A DNA stretch of 64,000 nucleotides from contig NZ_CP084472.1 of NCBI RefSeq assembly GCF_020405225.1, positions 1,798,001 through 1,862,000 on the forward strand. Reading direction: 5' to 3'. A program made the translations under genes and the position numbers. This stretch comes from Natrinema sp. DC36. Lineage in GTDB: Archaea; Halobacteriota; Halobacteria; Halobacteriales; Natrialbaceae. This document shows, piece after piece, positions 49,291 through 58,735 of the stretch; the stretch's first letter is position 1; the number at the start of each line of letters is the position of its first letter. The notes beneath the pieces were generated by a model that saw nothing but the letters and a program-made list of their open reading frames with translations, did not search any database and was not told where the DNA came from.

Positions 49291-51327
49291 TCAGTCGCTT
49301 CGGGCGTTGTACTGGACGTCGACGCTCGCGTTGCCGCGGAGTCGGAAGTCCGCGATGTCGCCGTCGAACCAGTAGGCGTCCAGTTCGTCGTCGACGCTGC
49401 CGGTGACGGATCGGCCGTCGATCTCGTCGCCGGGGTCGACCGACGCGTCGCGGTAGCTCGCGGTGACGACCTCGCCGTCGATAGCGAAGGAGTAGCTCGT
49501 CTCGCCGTCGGTGCCGGCGCCGTCGATCACGATGGCGTTGGGGAGCAGTTCCTGCTCGCCGTACTGATCGGGGTCGATTCGCCGGTCGTCGAGGTAGACG
49601 TGTGCCGAGCCGTCGATGAAGGTAACGTCGGTGAGCGTCCCGGAGAATCGGAAGCGCTGAGCGCCGCGTTCGATCGATCCCTCGACCGTGGTCCCGGAGG
49701 ATACCGTCGCGTGGTCCTCCGAATCGTCGCCGGCGACCGTCTCGATCGTGCCGTCGACCGTGATCTCGTAGTTTGCGGACGACCCGTTGCCGACCAGCGT
49801 CAGCACGTGTGGCTGCTCCTGGCCGTAGTCGGCCGGGTCGATCTGCTCGCCGTTGACCAGGACGCGGGCATCGCCGTCGACGGTGAGCTCCTCGAGATCG
49901 CCGCCGAACCTGAAGCCGTCGCGCCAGCCGGCGACGCCGCCCGTGACGTGACCGCCGTCGATGGCGTCCTCGTCGTCGATCGTGGCTCCCTCGACGGTCG
50001 CCTTTTCGACGGCCCCCGAGACCGCAAATTCGTAACTCGTTCCGCTCGCGGTGCCGATCCCGTCGACCAGCAGCGTGTTCTCGAGGCTGGGTTCGTCGCC
50101 GTTGTACTGATCGGGGTCGATCACCTCGCCGTTGACCTCGACGCGGGCCGAGCCCTGTCGGAACGCGACCTCGTGGAGGTCGCCGACGAAGCGGAACCCG
50201 TCGACGTGGGCCGACGTCGTCACCCAGCCTGACGCGCTCGTGCCGTCGATCTCGTCGTGAACCTCGAGCGAGCCGGCGTTCGGATCGGCGACGAGTTCGT
50301 CGGTGGTCTCGATGTAGTACTCCGTCGCGTCACCGGTCCCGGTGACCGTCAGAGTGTTCTCGGGGAGATCCTCGTCCGCATCACTCACGTCGTTCGAGGG
50401 CGGACTCGACGAACCACCGCCGCTGCCGCCGCTCGCTGCTTCCTCGCCGCTTTCCGGACAGCCGTCGGGAACGAAGTGTTGCGGGTTCGAGCCGTCGCCG
50501 CGGCCGTCGTCGGTGTGGACGTTATCGAGCGTCAGGTTCGGACTCCCGTTCGTCACGACCGAGCCGCCCGTGCCGTTCGTGATGAAGTGGGAGTTGCGGA
50601 CGGTCGCGCCGCCGCCGTAGTTGCCTTCCCAGACCCAGATGTTGCGGTTCGCCGCGCGCGTCCCGCTCTTGTAGCTCACGCAGTCCTCGATGGACATGCC
50701 ACAGTCACCGATTCGGAAGGCGGTGTGATGGCAGTCGTTGCCGTAACAGCCCTCGAGTGCGATCGTCCCGCCGTCGCCGTTGTAGGCGGGCGCGGAGCCG
50801 TAGATACCGTTATTTCCGGGAACGTTGAAATTGACGTTCGTCACGTCCAGGTGTCCCGAGTGGTCGGGGTCGACCCAGATGCAGATCGAGCGCTCGCTAC
50901 TCGGCTGTTCGCCGGTCGACTCGCCGAAGTAGACGTTCTCAATCACCGACGTTCCGGAGCCGGAATCGCAGACTCCGAAAATGGTCTCGTTGTAGGGAAT
51001 AGTGCCCGTAAAGCCGATGTTCCGGATCGTCCAGTTCGATCCCTTGGCGGCGATCGTGATGTTGTTTCGATCGCCGAAGTCGATGAGTTTGTTCTCCCAG
51101 GTCTCGCCCGAGTCGATCCTGATCGACTGGCCGCGCGCCTCGATGACCTCGTAGTCACCGTCGGCCGCGCTCGCCGCAGTCGTCCCGACGCCCGCTGCGA
51201 CGGCCGTCGCGCTGGCTAACTTCAGGTACGATCGTCGGTCGAGTATACTGTGTTCGTTCTGTTCGTCGTCACTAACTGTCGGTTCGGCGGGACCGTCTGT
51301 GTCCCGTACCGGTTCGTCGCGTGCCAT
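49291..51327 (-). CDS. Tat-exported beta-helix protein, paralogue 3, with four C-terminal repeats
   Basis: A 678-residue secreted protein. Tat motif R31-R32 (LDRRSYLKLASA). Beta-helix at about 55-295 (NWTIRNIGFTGTIPYNETIF, GHLDVTNVNFNVPGNNGIYG), then VPDGCPESGEEAASGGSGGG and a Ser/Gly/Pro linker. Four modules start at 321, 415, 506 and 594. The last three match modules 1-3 of paralogue 2 in order; the first is extra. The end VDVQYNARSD equals that of paralogue 2. It is convergent with the GT4 gene. Confidence 0.87.
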   Translation of the reverse strand: MARDEPVRDTDGPAEPTVSDDEQNEHSILDRRSYLKLASATAVAAGVGTTAASAADGDYEVIEARGQSIRIDSGETWENKLIDFGDRNNITIAAKGSNWTIRNIGFTGTIPYNETIFGVCDSGSGTSVIENVYFGESTGEQPSSERSICIWVDPDHSGHLDVTNVNFNVPGNNGIYGSAPAYNGDGGTIALEGCYGNDCHHTAFRIGDCGMSIEDCVSYKSGTRAANRNIWVWEGNYGGGATVRNSHFITNGTGGSVVTNGSPNLTLDNVHTDDGRGDGSNPQHFVPDGCPESGEEAASGGSGGGSSSPPSNDVSDADEDLPENTLTVTGTGDATEYYIETTDELVADPNAGSLEVHDEIDGTSASGWVTTSAHVDGFRFVGDLHEVAFRQGSARVEVNGEVIDPDQYNGDEPSLENTLLVDGIGTASGTSYEFAVSGAVEKATVEGATIDDEDAIDGGHVTGGVAGWRDGFRFGGDLEELTVDGDARVLVNGEQIDPADYGQEQPHVLTLVGNGSSANYEITVDGTIETVAGDDSEDHATVSSGTTVEGSIERGAQRFRFSGTLTDVTFIDGSAHVYLDDRRIDPDQYGEQELLPNAIVIDGAGTDGETSYSFAIDGEVVTASYRDASVDPGDEIDGRSVTGSVDDELDAYWFDGDIADFRLRGNASVDVQYNARSD

Positions 51328-51615
51328 GCGATCTGTGAGAGAACACTACCCGACCATAAACTTTCCTGCCTCAATATCAGTAAGATTTTGTGATTTTAAT
51401 TATATCATCGCAGATTTTTTCTCTAATTACGCAATTCGATCACGGTTTTTTATATTGAAAACCAGACGGCTGCGGCGGGGTGATGTATTTACTCATCAAC
51501 ATCTAATATTGTATAAAGATAGTAGCGGTATCGGAACTGTCAGAAGCGGGGAAACGAACGCGTACACCAGAATTGTGACCTGACGACTCACCTGTCGAAC
51601 AGGTAAACGAGACAG
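51328..51615. other. AT-rich intergenic region upstream of paralogue 3
   Basis: About 290 nt, with 51370-51540 strikingly AT-rich (TTTTTTCTC, TTTTTTATATTG runs). It separates paralogue 3 from the asparagine-synthase-like gene on the same strand. Besides the promoter next to paralogue 3 nothing is recognised. Confidence 0.5.
51353..51367 (-). promoter_or_regulatory. Promoter of beta-helix paralogue 3
   Basis: On the minus strand the region reads GCAGGAAAGTTTATG, ending 27 nt before the ATG at 51327. This equals the TATA element of paralogue 2 in sequence and spacing. The GTCTGTAAATTT box of the other two is not conserved here. Confidence 0.55.
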
Positions 51616-53442
51616 TCAGCCGAAGACGACATCCCGCCGCGACTCGAGGACGCTCTCCGTGGAGTGGATATCGTCGATAAACGAGGTGAGCGCGAAGAGG
51701 CGGTAGACCGACAGCCGATCGTGGTCCGCGTACGCGTCGAGGAACGCGTGGAGTTCGTCGGTCGAGAGCACGTCGTCGACGGCCTCGCACTGTTCGATCT
51801 GCGTTCGAATGCAGTCGACCGTGCTCGGTCTCAGTTGGGACTCCGTGTCGAGACCGTTGAGCGATTTGACGATCGGGCGCACGACGTCGAACGCCCGTGG
51901 ATACCGCGACAGCAGGTCGTCGACGAACGCCGCGGCTTCGTGGCGAGTCGAGGCGACGGGGACGCCGTAATCGGGGTGAGTCAACGCCGCGGCGGCGGGC
52001 GCGAGTTCCGTGAGGAACGAGCGATAGAGGTTGTAGCGGGCCTTCTGCTCGGGCGGGCAGTTCATCGCGTACCGGAAGAAATCGATCGAGTAGAACGGGG
52101 TCGTGCTCCAGAAGAAGAACCGATTCCGGTCCTCTCCCTCGAACAGGAAGTTGACGCCGCGCTCGTAGACGAGGAAGTGGACGTACTTCGCGTCGGGATC
52201 GGTCTCGGGGTACAGTCGAAGCCGATCACGAACGCTCCGGCGAATCGCGTCCACGGAGAGCCCCGTGATCTGAGCCACCTGCTCGAGCGAGAGAAAGCAG
52301 TTCTCCGCGATGACGTGGTCGACCAGCGCCGATTCGTCGTCGATCGGCGTCGCGGGAGTGAGATCGGGAAGTACCTTGTCCCCGCCGTCGCCGGTAACGT
52401 AGGTCAGGCCGGCGTCGTACTCCGCCCGAAGCTGTCGGAAGAAGTCGAGGATGAACGAAGTCAGGAGACCGATCTGTCCGTTTTTCGTCTTGATAATCCG
52501 GTCCAGATCCGACCCGTCGGGCGGCCCGACATCGTAGCGCTGCCAGTCGATATCGAACTCGTCGGCCAGCTCTCGAGCGAGTTCGACGTCGGACGGCGGC
52601 ACGAACTCGTCGGAGGCCATCGTCGCCGCAGTCGTCGGGATCCCTTCGGCGTGGTACCCGGCCAGCACGGACCGCGAGTCGAGCCCCCCGCTCAGCGAGA
52701 TCACGTCGCGAGTGCCGTCGCCCGACCGCTGGCGGCAGGCCCGTTCGAACCGATCGACTAGTTCGGCGGCGTTTCGCGAGCGGCTCCGATCCGCGTAGGC
52801 CGGCTCGCCGAAGTCGAACCGGTGGAGCGTCGTCTCCGTGATCGCGCCGCGCTCCGGATCGACGGTGAGTTTCGTCCCGGGACGCAGCCGGTTCGCCCCG
52901 TCGATCAGCGTCCGGTCGCCCAGCGAGTAGCCGAAGAGGAGACAGTGAGCGGCGCCCATCGGATCGAACCCCTCGATCGGCGCCTCGTTGATGAGATAGC
53001 GCAGTTCCCGCGAGAACAGAAACGTCTCCCCGTCGTGGAAGTAGTACGTCGGCAGCCGAGCGAGCGGATCGTTGAGCAAGCCGAGCCGGTCGCTTCCCTT
53101 GTCGGCGGCGACGAGCAGGAACTCGCCGTCGGTCTCGAGCACCCATTCGGTCAGGAACTCGTCGTCGCCGTCGGCCGCGAGGACGTGCGCCGCGACCTCG
53201 AGGAGTTCGCGTTCGAGCGTCTCGTCGTCGCGGTCGTAGATCCGGCCCTCGAGACAGACCCAGTACTCGTCGTTCTCGACGATTCGGATCGGATACTCGG
53301 GATACGCCGTCGTCCCGACCGAACGAGACGCCGATTCGAAGACCACGTCGGCCTCGTACCGATCCGTGTGAACGAGCGGCTCGAGCGATCTGGCGAACGT
53401 TCCGTCGTCCGCATCCGGCGTTCGCCCAGTGATGCCAACCAT
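51616..53442 (-). CDS. Asparagine synthase-like protein lacking the glutaminase Cys
   Basis: A 608-residue protein with the two-domain layout of class B asparagine synthetases. The N-terminal domain starts MVGITGR, where active glutaminases have Cys at position 2, so ammonia release from Gln is unlikely. The PP-loop VISLSGGLDSRSVLAG (SGGLDS at about 251-256) and YVTGDGGDKV are intact, so ATP-dependent adenylation should work. Relatives include beta-lactam synthetase and amide-forming enzymes in glycan clusters. Starts at 53469 and further upstream are in frame; MVGITG fits the family best. Confidence 0.82.
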   Translation of the reverse strand: MVGITGRTPDADDGTFARSLEPLVHTDRYEADVVFESASRSVGTTAYPEYPIRIVENDEYWVCLEGRIYDRDDETLERELLEVAAHVLAADGDDEFLTEWVLETDGEFLLVAADKGSDRLGLLNDPLARLPTYYFHDGETFLFSRELRYLINEAPIEGFDPMGAAHCLLFGYSLGDRTLIDGANRLRPGTKLTVDPERGAITETTLHRFDFGEPAYADRSRSRNAAELVDRFERACRQRSGDGTRDVISLSGGLDSRSVLAGYHAEGIPTTAATMASDEFVPPSDVELARELADEFDIDWQRYDVGPPDGSDLDRIIKTKNGQIGLLTSFILDFFRQLRAEYDAGLTYVTGDGGDKVLPDLTPATPIDDESALVDHVIAENCFLSLEQVAQITGLSVDAIRRSVRDRLRLYPETDPDAKYVHFLVYERGVNFLFEGEDRNRFFFWSTTPFYSIDFFRYAMNCPPEQKARYNLYRSFLTELAPAAAALTHPDYGVPVASTRHEAAAFVDDLLSRYPRAFDVVRPIVKSLNGLDTESQLRPSTVDCIRTQIEQCEAVDDVLSTDELHAFLDAYADHDRLSVYRLFALTSFIDDIHSTESVLESRRDVVFG

Positions 53443-54026
53443 GTGAGGAAACGTGAGAGTCAGCGGCATAGTAATGGCCGCGTTTATGACCGCCAGATCG
53501 TGGCTACCGAAAGCGGTAATCGGCTGCGGTCGACCCGAAGCGCGAGTTCTGTTCGATCGCCTGCCGTCCCGGGCGATCGCCTGCGGGGCAACCGACTCGA
53601 GACGGTATCGTAGCCACTGAAACACGAAATTTGCGCACCGGCCAAGCCGTTCGCGTTAGAAGGCTCCCGCGCCGAGAACAGCTGCTGGCACGCGACTGTT
53701 CCGGTACTGGATGACGGTCGTCGGGAGCCAGTTGAATGTACGGAAGCGGGTAATAAAAAGCCTTCTTAGCGGCCGACGGGAGACCGCCATGAGAGAGCGG
53801 ATTGATCCCGTCGTCCATCCGCGTGCGGCGAGCGCGATCACGGGGAGAGATGGTGACGAGTACGGCGACGAACACGGACCCCGACCGGACGAACGGATCG
53901 GCGTCCGATCGGCAGAGGATCGGCGTCCAATCGGCAGGAGATCAACGAACGCGTCGCTCGAGGAGCGAGGTCCCAACGCGAACTCGTTGCAGCCACGGAC
54001 GGGACCGCCGCCGCGTGGACGTGGGG
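53443..54026. other. Intergenic region, no gene recognised
   Basis: Contains a TATA-like GGTAATAAAAAG at 53746-53757 on the plus strand with no convincing gene behind it, and a 22-bp imperfect direct repeat at 53895-53938 (GGATCGGCGTCC...). Open frames on both strands are Arg-rich and probably non-coding. Confidence 0.45.
53895..53938. repeat. 22-bp tandem duplication
   Basis: Two adjacent 22-bp copies beginning GGATCGGCGTCC at 53895 and 53917 with two differences, in non-coding sequence. Confidence 0.55.
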
Positions 54027-54620
54027 TTACTCAATACGAGAGAGCTTTCCGTCGACGTTGCGTTCGTGATGACGGTTCCGGACGACGTGAGCGGTCGAGA
54101 GACAGAAGAAGGCGGCGACGACGAGGCCGGCGAGGACGGTCATCGGCACGGCCGACAGGAGCGGGACCCCCAGGAACGCCGCACCGATGAGGGACGCGCC
54201 GGTCACGCTAAGCCCGGCGTACCACCGATCCCACCGATCCTGTCGATGGGTATCCGTATCGAGGTACATCATCAACAGGTCGGCGTTGTCCGCGAGCGAG
54301 ATCAACCCCCGATCCTGGTCGTACTCGACGATACCCGCGTCGTCCATCTTCGGCAGATGGGTCTGATAGAGGGCGACGTAGACTCGTTTTCGCTGGTCGG
54401 AGCTGAGGGCGTTGATATCGGTGTCGTTCTCCCAGGCGGCGATCTGTTCCGCGAGTTCGCCGAGCGTCACCGTTTCGTCGGCGTCCAGAAGGTACGCGAG
54501 GACTTCTCGCCGACGGCGGTTCTTTAACAGCTCGAAAATGACGTCCTTCGAGAGCCGCTCGTCCGTCTCGTCGGTGACCGAGGCGATCTCGTCCGGAAGT
54601 GAGGTATCTACCGACGACAT
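54027..54620 (-). CDS. Membrane-anchored winged-helix protein (DUF7344-like)
   Basis: A 197-residue paralogue of the proteins at 5354, 18693 and 22615. Winged helix at about 25-115 (VIFELLKNRRRREVLAYLLD, RKRVYVALYQTHLPKMDDAG, IVEYDQDRG) and two helices at about 139-157 and 162-180. The ATG at 54620 is preferred; the open frame runs 40 codons further without family similarity. Its sequence is closest by eye to the copies at 5354 and 22615. Confidence 0.82.
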   Translation of the reverse strand: MSSVDTSLPDEIASVTDETDERLSKDVIFELLKNRRRREVLAYLLDADETVTLGELAEQIAAWENDTDINALSSDQRKRVYVALYQTHLPKMDDAGIVEYDQDRGLISLADNADLLMMYLDTDTHRQDRWDRWYAGLSVTGASLIGAAFLGVPLLSAVPMTVLAGLVVAAFFCLSTAHVVRNRHHERNVDGKLSRIE

Positions 54621-55440
54621 TATCGCGATCCTCCGATCGTAGCGACCCCATTCGCGTTCGTTGTCCCCAGTACCCGGCAGGAAAAGCCACCGGAGCATCG
54701 GCTCGACGGTGACCGCTGTACGTTCGAACGGCGGGTCCAAATCACGTTTGACACACCAAGTTGAACACCAACAGAGATACTCTTAAAAACGGCCACGTTT
54801 CGCACCGGCTGCAAAGGACGTACGGAACGGCTTCCCGAAGGAGTCACAGTGGTGACTTCTCGCCGTCGCGACAGCCGCTCTCGGTCGCCGGCGAAGTCGG
54901 TCGGTACCGATCGATTGTGGGCGCGTATCGACAGCGTACGGAGACGCGGACCGAGAACGGGTCTGATACCGACGCGACTCGGGGAACTGAGTAACAACAC
55001 GGCAGCGATACCGATCGTTCGGCCCAGCGGATATAAAGTCGATCGACAGTTCATACACGAACGACGGGTTTACACGCCGAATAGAGGGATTTACGCTGGC
55101 GGCTCGAGTCAACGATCCCCCCATTTCATGCGTCGCGATCACATACATCAATGCGGGTCGAAGCGACCGGTGACGGCCGTTTCACCCGGATACGACCGAT
55201 GGGACACGGTCTCGACGCGACCGTCACAGCTGTTTGCTCGAGGGAGTGACAGTCGCGTCGGTCGTCGCCGCTCGGTGTAGCGTCGGCGACGCGACTCCTT
55301 ACTGGCTGTCGCGGAGACGTTCCCCGAATCCATCCGGTGAATACGCTTCCTGACAGTCAGGCGTCAGAATAGTAAGTCGGTGTTTCCCGCGAAACCATGT
55401 GAACCCCTTACAGTGACTGCACGGTTTCGGTCGGATACTG
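54621..55440. other. Long intergenic region before the TFB gene
   Basis: 820 nt without a supported gene. Open frames are basic and show no haloarchaeal composition. There are scattered TATA-like sequences (ACTCTTAAAAAC near 54778, GCGGATATAAAGTC near 55028). Long leaders with regulatory content are common before tfb genes, but nothing specific is recognised. Confidence 0.45.
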
Positions 55441-56400
55441 ATGACGCGGTCTATAATCGATCACGCCAGCACCGAATCGGAGTCGGAGGCGGTCGAGGCT
55501 GGTCTCTGTCCAGACTGCGAGACCGATACGATCGTCCACGATCCGGACCGCGGCGAACGGGTCTGTGAGGAGTGCGGCCTCGTTCTCACCGAAGATCCCA
55601 TCGATTACGGCCCGGAATGGCGAGCGTTCAACGCCCAGGAGCACGACGAACTTTCGCGGGTCGGTGCGCCCCTGACCCAGTCAATGCACGATCGGGGGCT
55701 GACGACGACCATCGACTGGCGCAACAAGGACGCGAACGGTCACTCGATGTCGGCCGACAAACACGGGCAACTCCATCGACTCCGGGTCTGGCAGGAACGA
55801 ATTCGAACGAAAAATGCGGGCGAACGAAACCTCAAATACGCCCTCTCCGAGATCGATCGGATGGTCAGCGCGTTAGGCGTCCCCAAGCCGGTCAAGGAGA
55901 CCGCGAGCGTCATCTACCGACAGGCGCTCGAGCAGGATCTCATCCGCGGGCGATCGATCGAGGGTGTCGCGACCAGCGCGCTCTACACCGCGTGTCGTAA
56001 AGAGGACATACCGCGGAGCCTCGAGGAAGTAACGTCGGTTTCACGCGTCGACCAGCGCGAGATCGGTCGCACCTATCGCTACATTGCGGACGAATTGGAT
56101 ATTAACCTCGAGCCGACGAACCCTCGGCAGTTCGTCCCGCGATTTTGCTCGGATCTAGACGTCGACAAGGATGTCGAAACCAAGGCCGTCGAGATCATCG
56201 ATCTGACGACCGAGAAGGGGCTCCATTCGGGCAAGTCACCGACCGGGTTCGCCGCCGCGGCGATCTACGCCGCCGGATTGCTCTGCGACGAAACCATCCC
56301 GCAGCGAGCGGTCGCCGACACCGCCCAGACGACCGTCGTCACGGTTCGGAACCGGTATCGCGAGCAGCTCGAGGCGATCGACCAACAGCCGGCTACATGA
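55441..56400 (+). CDS. tfb: Transcription initiation factor IIB (TFB)
   Basis: A 319-residue TFB. Zinc ribbon with C23, C26, C42 and C45; the B-reader region (IDYGPEWRAFNAQEHDELSR, then GAPLTQSMHDRGLTTTI) follows; two cyclin folds cover about 115-205 and 212-305, the second ending with the HTH that reads the BRE (AVADTAQTTVVTVRNRYREQ). It recruits RNA polymerase to TBP-bound promoters. Haloarchaea carry several tfb genes that serve different promoter sets; which this one serves cannot be told. Confidence 0.95.
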   Translation: MTRSIIDHASTESESEAVEAGLCPDCETDTIVHDPDRGERVCEECGLVLTEDPIDYGPEWRAFNAQEHDELSRVGAPLTQSMHDRGLTTTIDWRNKDANGHSMSADKHGQLHRLRVWQERIRTKNAGERNLKYALSEIDRMVSALGVPKPVKETASVIYRQALEQDLIRGRSIEGVATSALYTACRKEDIPRSLEEVTSVSRVDQREIGRTYRYIADELDINLEPTNPRQFVPRFCSDLDVDKDVETKAVEIIDLTTEKGLHSGKSPTGFAAAAIYAAGLLCDETIPQRAVADTAQTTVVTVRNRYREQLEAIDQQPAT

Positions 56401-56602
56401 TCGAGCGGTCGTTCTCGTCTTCCTCGTAGACCTCCTCGTCGAGCAGCGCGTGGAGGTTGCTGTACGGAACGAACGCGAGGAACCGGTCGTCGTCGGCGTA
56501 CAGTTCGAGTCCGTTGTCGGTGTGATCGTAGCGCTCGCAGACGATCTGACCTTCGGGGAGGATCGCGCGGTACATACGACGACGTACGTTCTCATCCAGC
56601 AT
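56393..56602 (-). CDS. Conserved acidic hypothetical protein (69 residues)
   Basis: A 69-residue soluble protein (EGQIVCERYDHTDNGLELYA, FLAFVPYSNLHALLDEEVYE). It is convergent with tfb, overlapping its end by 8 nt, and its start lies 62 nt from the divergent helicase gene. Composition is typical for haloarchaea; the sequence suggests a small beta-rich domain. Function unknown. Confidence 0.72.
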   Translation of the reverse strand: MLDENVRRRMYRAILPEGQIVCERYDHTDNGLELYADDDRFLAFVPYSNLHALLDEEVYEEDENDRSIM

Positions 56603-56663
56603 ATCTGTTGGCCGTGATCGGCGAGCGAAATCGGTTTACCCCCACCGCCGCTACGACCGGGCA

Positions 56664-58604
56664 GTGACCGACGAACGTTCTTCGACGCCCGCCGACGAAC
56701 AGCGAAGCGAGCCCACAGCGGCGGGCGACGCGGAGCCGACGGACGCCGGCGTGGAGAGCGATTCCGGCGAGGAGAACGGCGCAGCCGAAGAACCCACCGC
56801 CGACGAGTTCACCATCGCCGACTTCCACGACGCCAGCCAGCAGGAGGGACGGCCCGTTCTCACCGCCGCGGCCGTCTCCCGCGCCCTCGAGCTCCCCCAC
56901 GAGGAAGCGAACGAGCGACTCGAGGCCCTCGCCGAACGCGGCGCACTCGAGCGACTGTCCGTCTCGACGGATCCCGTCGTCTGGTACCCGACCGAGCTCG
57001 AGGACCTGACGGACCGCGAACGAGTGGTAGTCTTTCCGAAACAGCGGGAAATCGTCGTCGATCGGCCCGACCAGTTCACGCGTGCGCAACTATCGCAGTT
57101 CGCTCACCTCGCGGATGCGAACGGTGAACAGGGCTACCGCTACGTCGTTCGACCGGCGGATATCTGGGGCACGCCTCACGACTCGTTCGAGGACCTCGCG
57201 CGGACGATGCGGCAGGCGCTGGGCCAGCGGTCGGACGCTCTCGAGGAGTGGGTCGAAAGCCAGTGGGACCGGGCCCACCAGTTCCGGCTGGTGACCCACG
57301 AGGAGGGCTACACCGTCCTCGAGGCGCAGAGTCCCGAGATAATGGGCAACGTCGCCCGGCAGAAACTCGACGAGGAACACGTCCACGCGCCGATTTCCGA
57401 GACCGAGGACTGGGTGCAGGAGGGGTCGGAGGCCGCGATCAAGCGCATCCTCTACGAGGCCGGCTATCCGGTTCAGGACCACCGCGAACTGGCCTCCGGC
57501 GAGGAACTGCCGATCGACCTCGGGGTGCGATTGCGCGACTACCAGCAGACGTGGGTCGATCGCTTCGCCGAGGCGGGTGAGGGCGTCTTCGTCGGCCCGC
57601 CGGGCAGCGGGAAGACGATAGCCGCGATGGGCGCGATGGCCCACGTCGAGGGCGAGACGCTCGTGTTAGTCCCGAGTCGGGATCTCGCACAGCAGTGGGC
57701 CGACGCGATCGGGGAGCACACTTCGCTCGAGCCCCACCAGATCGGCCAGTACCACGGCGGCCGGAAGGAAGTGCGGCCGGTGACCGTCGCCACCTACCAG
57801 ATCGCGGGGATGGATCGCCACCGCTCGCTGTTCGACGACCGCGAGTGGGGGCTGGTGATCTTCGACGAGTGCCAGCACGTCCCCTCGGACGTGTACCGGC
57901 GGAGCACGCACCTGCAGTCCAAACACCGACTCGGCCTGTCCGCGAGCCCCATCCGGGAAGACGACCGCCAGACCGAGATCTTCACCCTCGTCGGGCCGCC
58001 GATCGGCACCGACTGGGAGGCGCTGTTCGAGGCCGGTTTCGTCGCCGAACCCGAACTCGAGATCCGCTACGTGCCGTGGGGCGACGACGAACAGGCCAAC
58101 GCCTACGGCTCGGCCGAGGGCCGCGAGAAGTACCGCATCGCCGCGGAAAACCGGGGGAAGATCGACGAGGTCCGGTACCTGCTGTCGGCCCACCCCGACG
58201 CGAAAACGATCGTCTTCGTCGACTATCTCGATCAGGGCCGCGAGTTATCCGAGGCGCTCGAGGTGCCCTTCCTCAGCGGCGAGACCCCCCACCACGAACG
58301 GCGGCGGCTGCTCGAGGAGTTCCGCCGGAACGAGCGCGATCTCCTGCTCATCTCGCGGGTCGGCGACGAGGGGATCGACCTGCCGACGGCCGATCTGGCG
58401 ATCGTCGCCTCCGGCCTGGGCGGTTCGCGGCGGCAGGGAACCCAGCGCGCCGGGCGGACGATGCGTCCCGCCGGCGGCGCGCTCGTCTACGTCCTCGCGA
58501 CTCGAGGAACGCGCGAGGAGGACTTCGCTCGGAAACAGCTTCAGCATCTGGGTCGCAAGGGGATCACGGTCCGCGAGCAGGCCGTCGAGCGCGGCGAGGA
58601 CTGA
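56664..58604 (+). CDS. XPB/Rad25-like DNA helicase
   Basis: A 646-residue superfamily 2 helicase. An acidic N-terminus (1-60) precedes a winged-helix-like region (VSRALELPHEEANERLEALA) and a damage-recognition-like domain. GVFVGPPGSGKTIAAMGAMA is motif I, VIFDECQHVP motif II (DECQ instead of DEAH), GLSASPIRED motif III, and TQRAGRTMRP motif VI. Start is GTG at 56664. It probably unwinds DNA during repair or transcription; the XPF/Bax1 partner gene is not adjacent here. Confidence 0.9.
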   Translation: MTDERSSTPADEQRSEPTAAGDAEPTDAGVESDSGEENGAAEEPTADEFTIADFHDASQQEGRPVLTAAAVSRALELPHEEANERLEALAERGALERLSVSTDPVVWYPTELEDLTDRERVVVFPKQREIVVDRPDQFTRAQLSQFAHLADANGEQGYRYVVRPADIWGTPHDSFEDLARTMRQALGQRSDALEEWVESQWDRAHQFRLVTHEEGYTVLEAQSPEIMGNVARQKLDEEHVHAPISETEDWVQEGSEAAIKRILYEAGYPVQDHRELASGEELPIDLGVRLRDYQQTWVDRFAEAGEGVFVGPPGSGKTIAAMGAMAHVEGETLVLVPSRDLAQQWADAIGEHTSLEPHQIGQYHGGRKEVRPVTVATYQIAGMDRHRSLFDDREWGLVIFDECQHVPSDVYRRSTHLQSKHRLGLSASPIREDDRQTEIFTLVGPPIGTDWEALFEAGFVAEPELEIRYVPWGDDEQANAYGSAEGREKYRIAAENRGKIDEVRYLLSAHPDAKTIVFVDYLDQGRELSEALEVPFLSGETPHHERRRLLEEFRRNERDLLLISRVGDEGIDLPTADLAIVASGLGGSRRQGTQRAGRTMRPAGGALVYVLATRGTREEDFARKQLQHLGRKGITVREQAVERGED

Positions 58605-58735
58605 CGGAACAGACCGGCGAGGATGAGGAGGGGGCCGGGGGACGAAGGACGGAGGGGTGAGTCGGAACGGGCCGCGAAACCGGCTCCGAATCGAGGCCAA
58701 TATTCAAGGTCGCGTGTTCGAACTGTACTGATAGT

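Noticed and set aside
54849-55280. 143-codon frame before the TFB gene
   Set aside because: Basic product with a pI far from the haloarchaeal norm; no motif.
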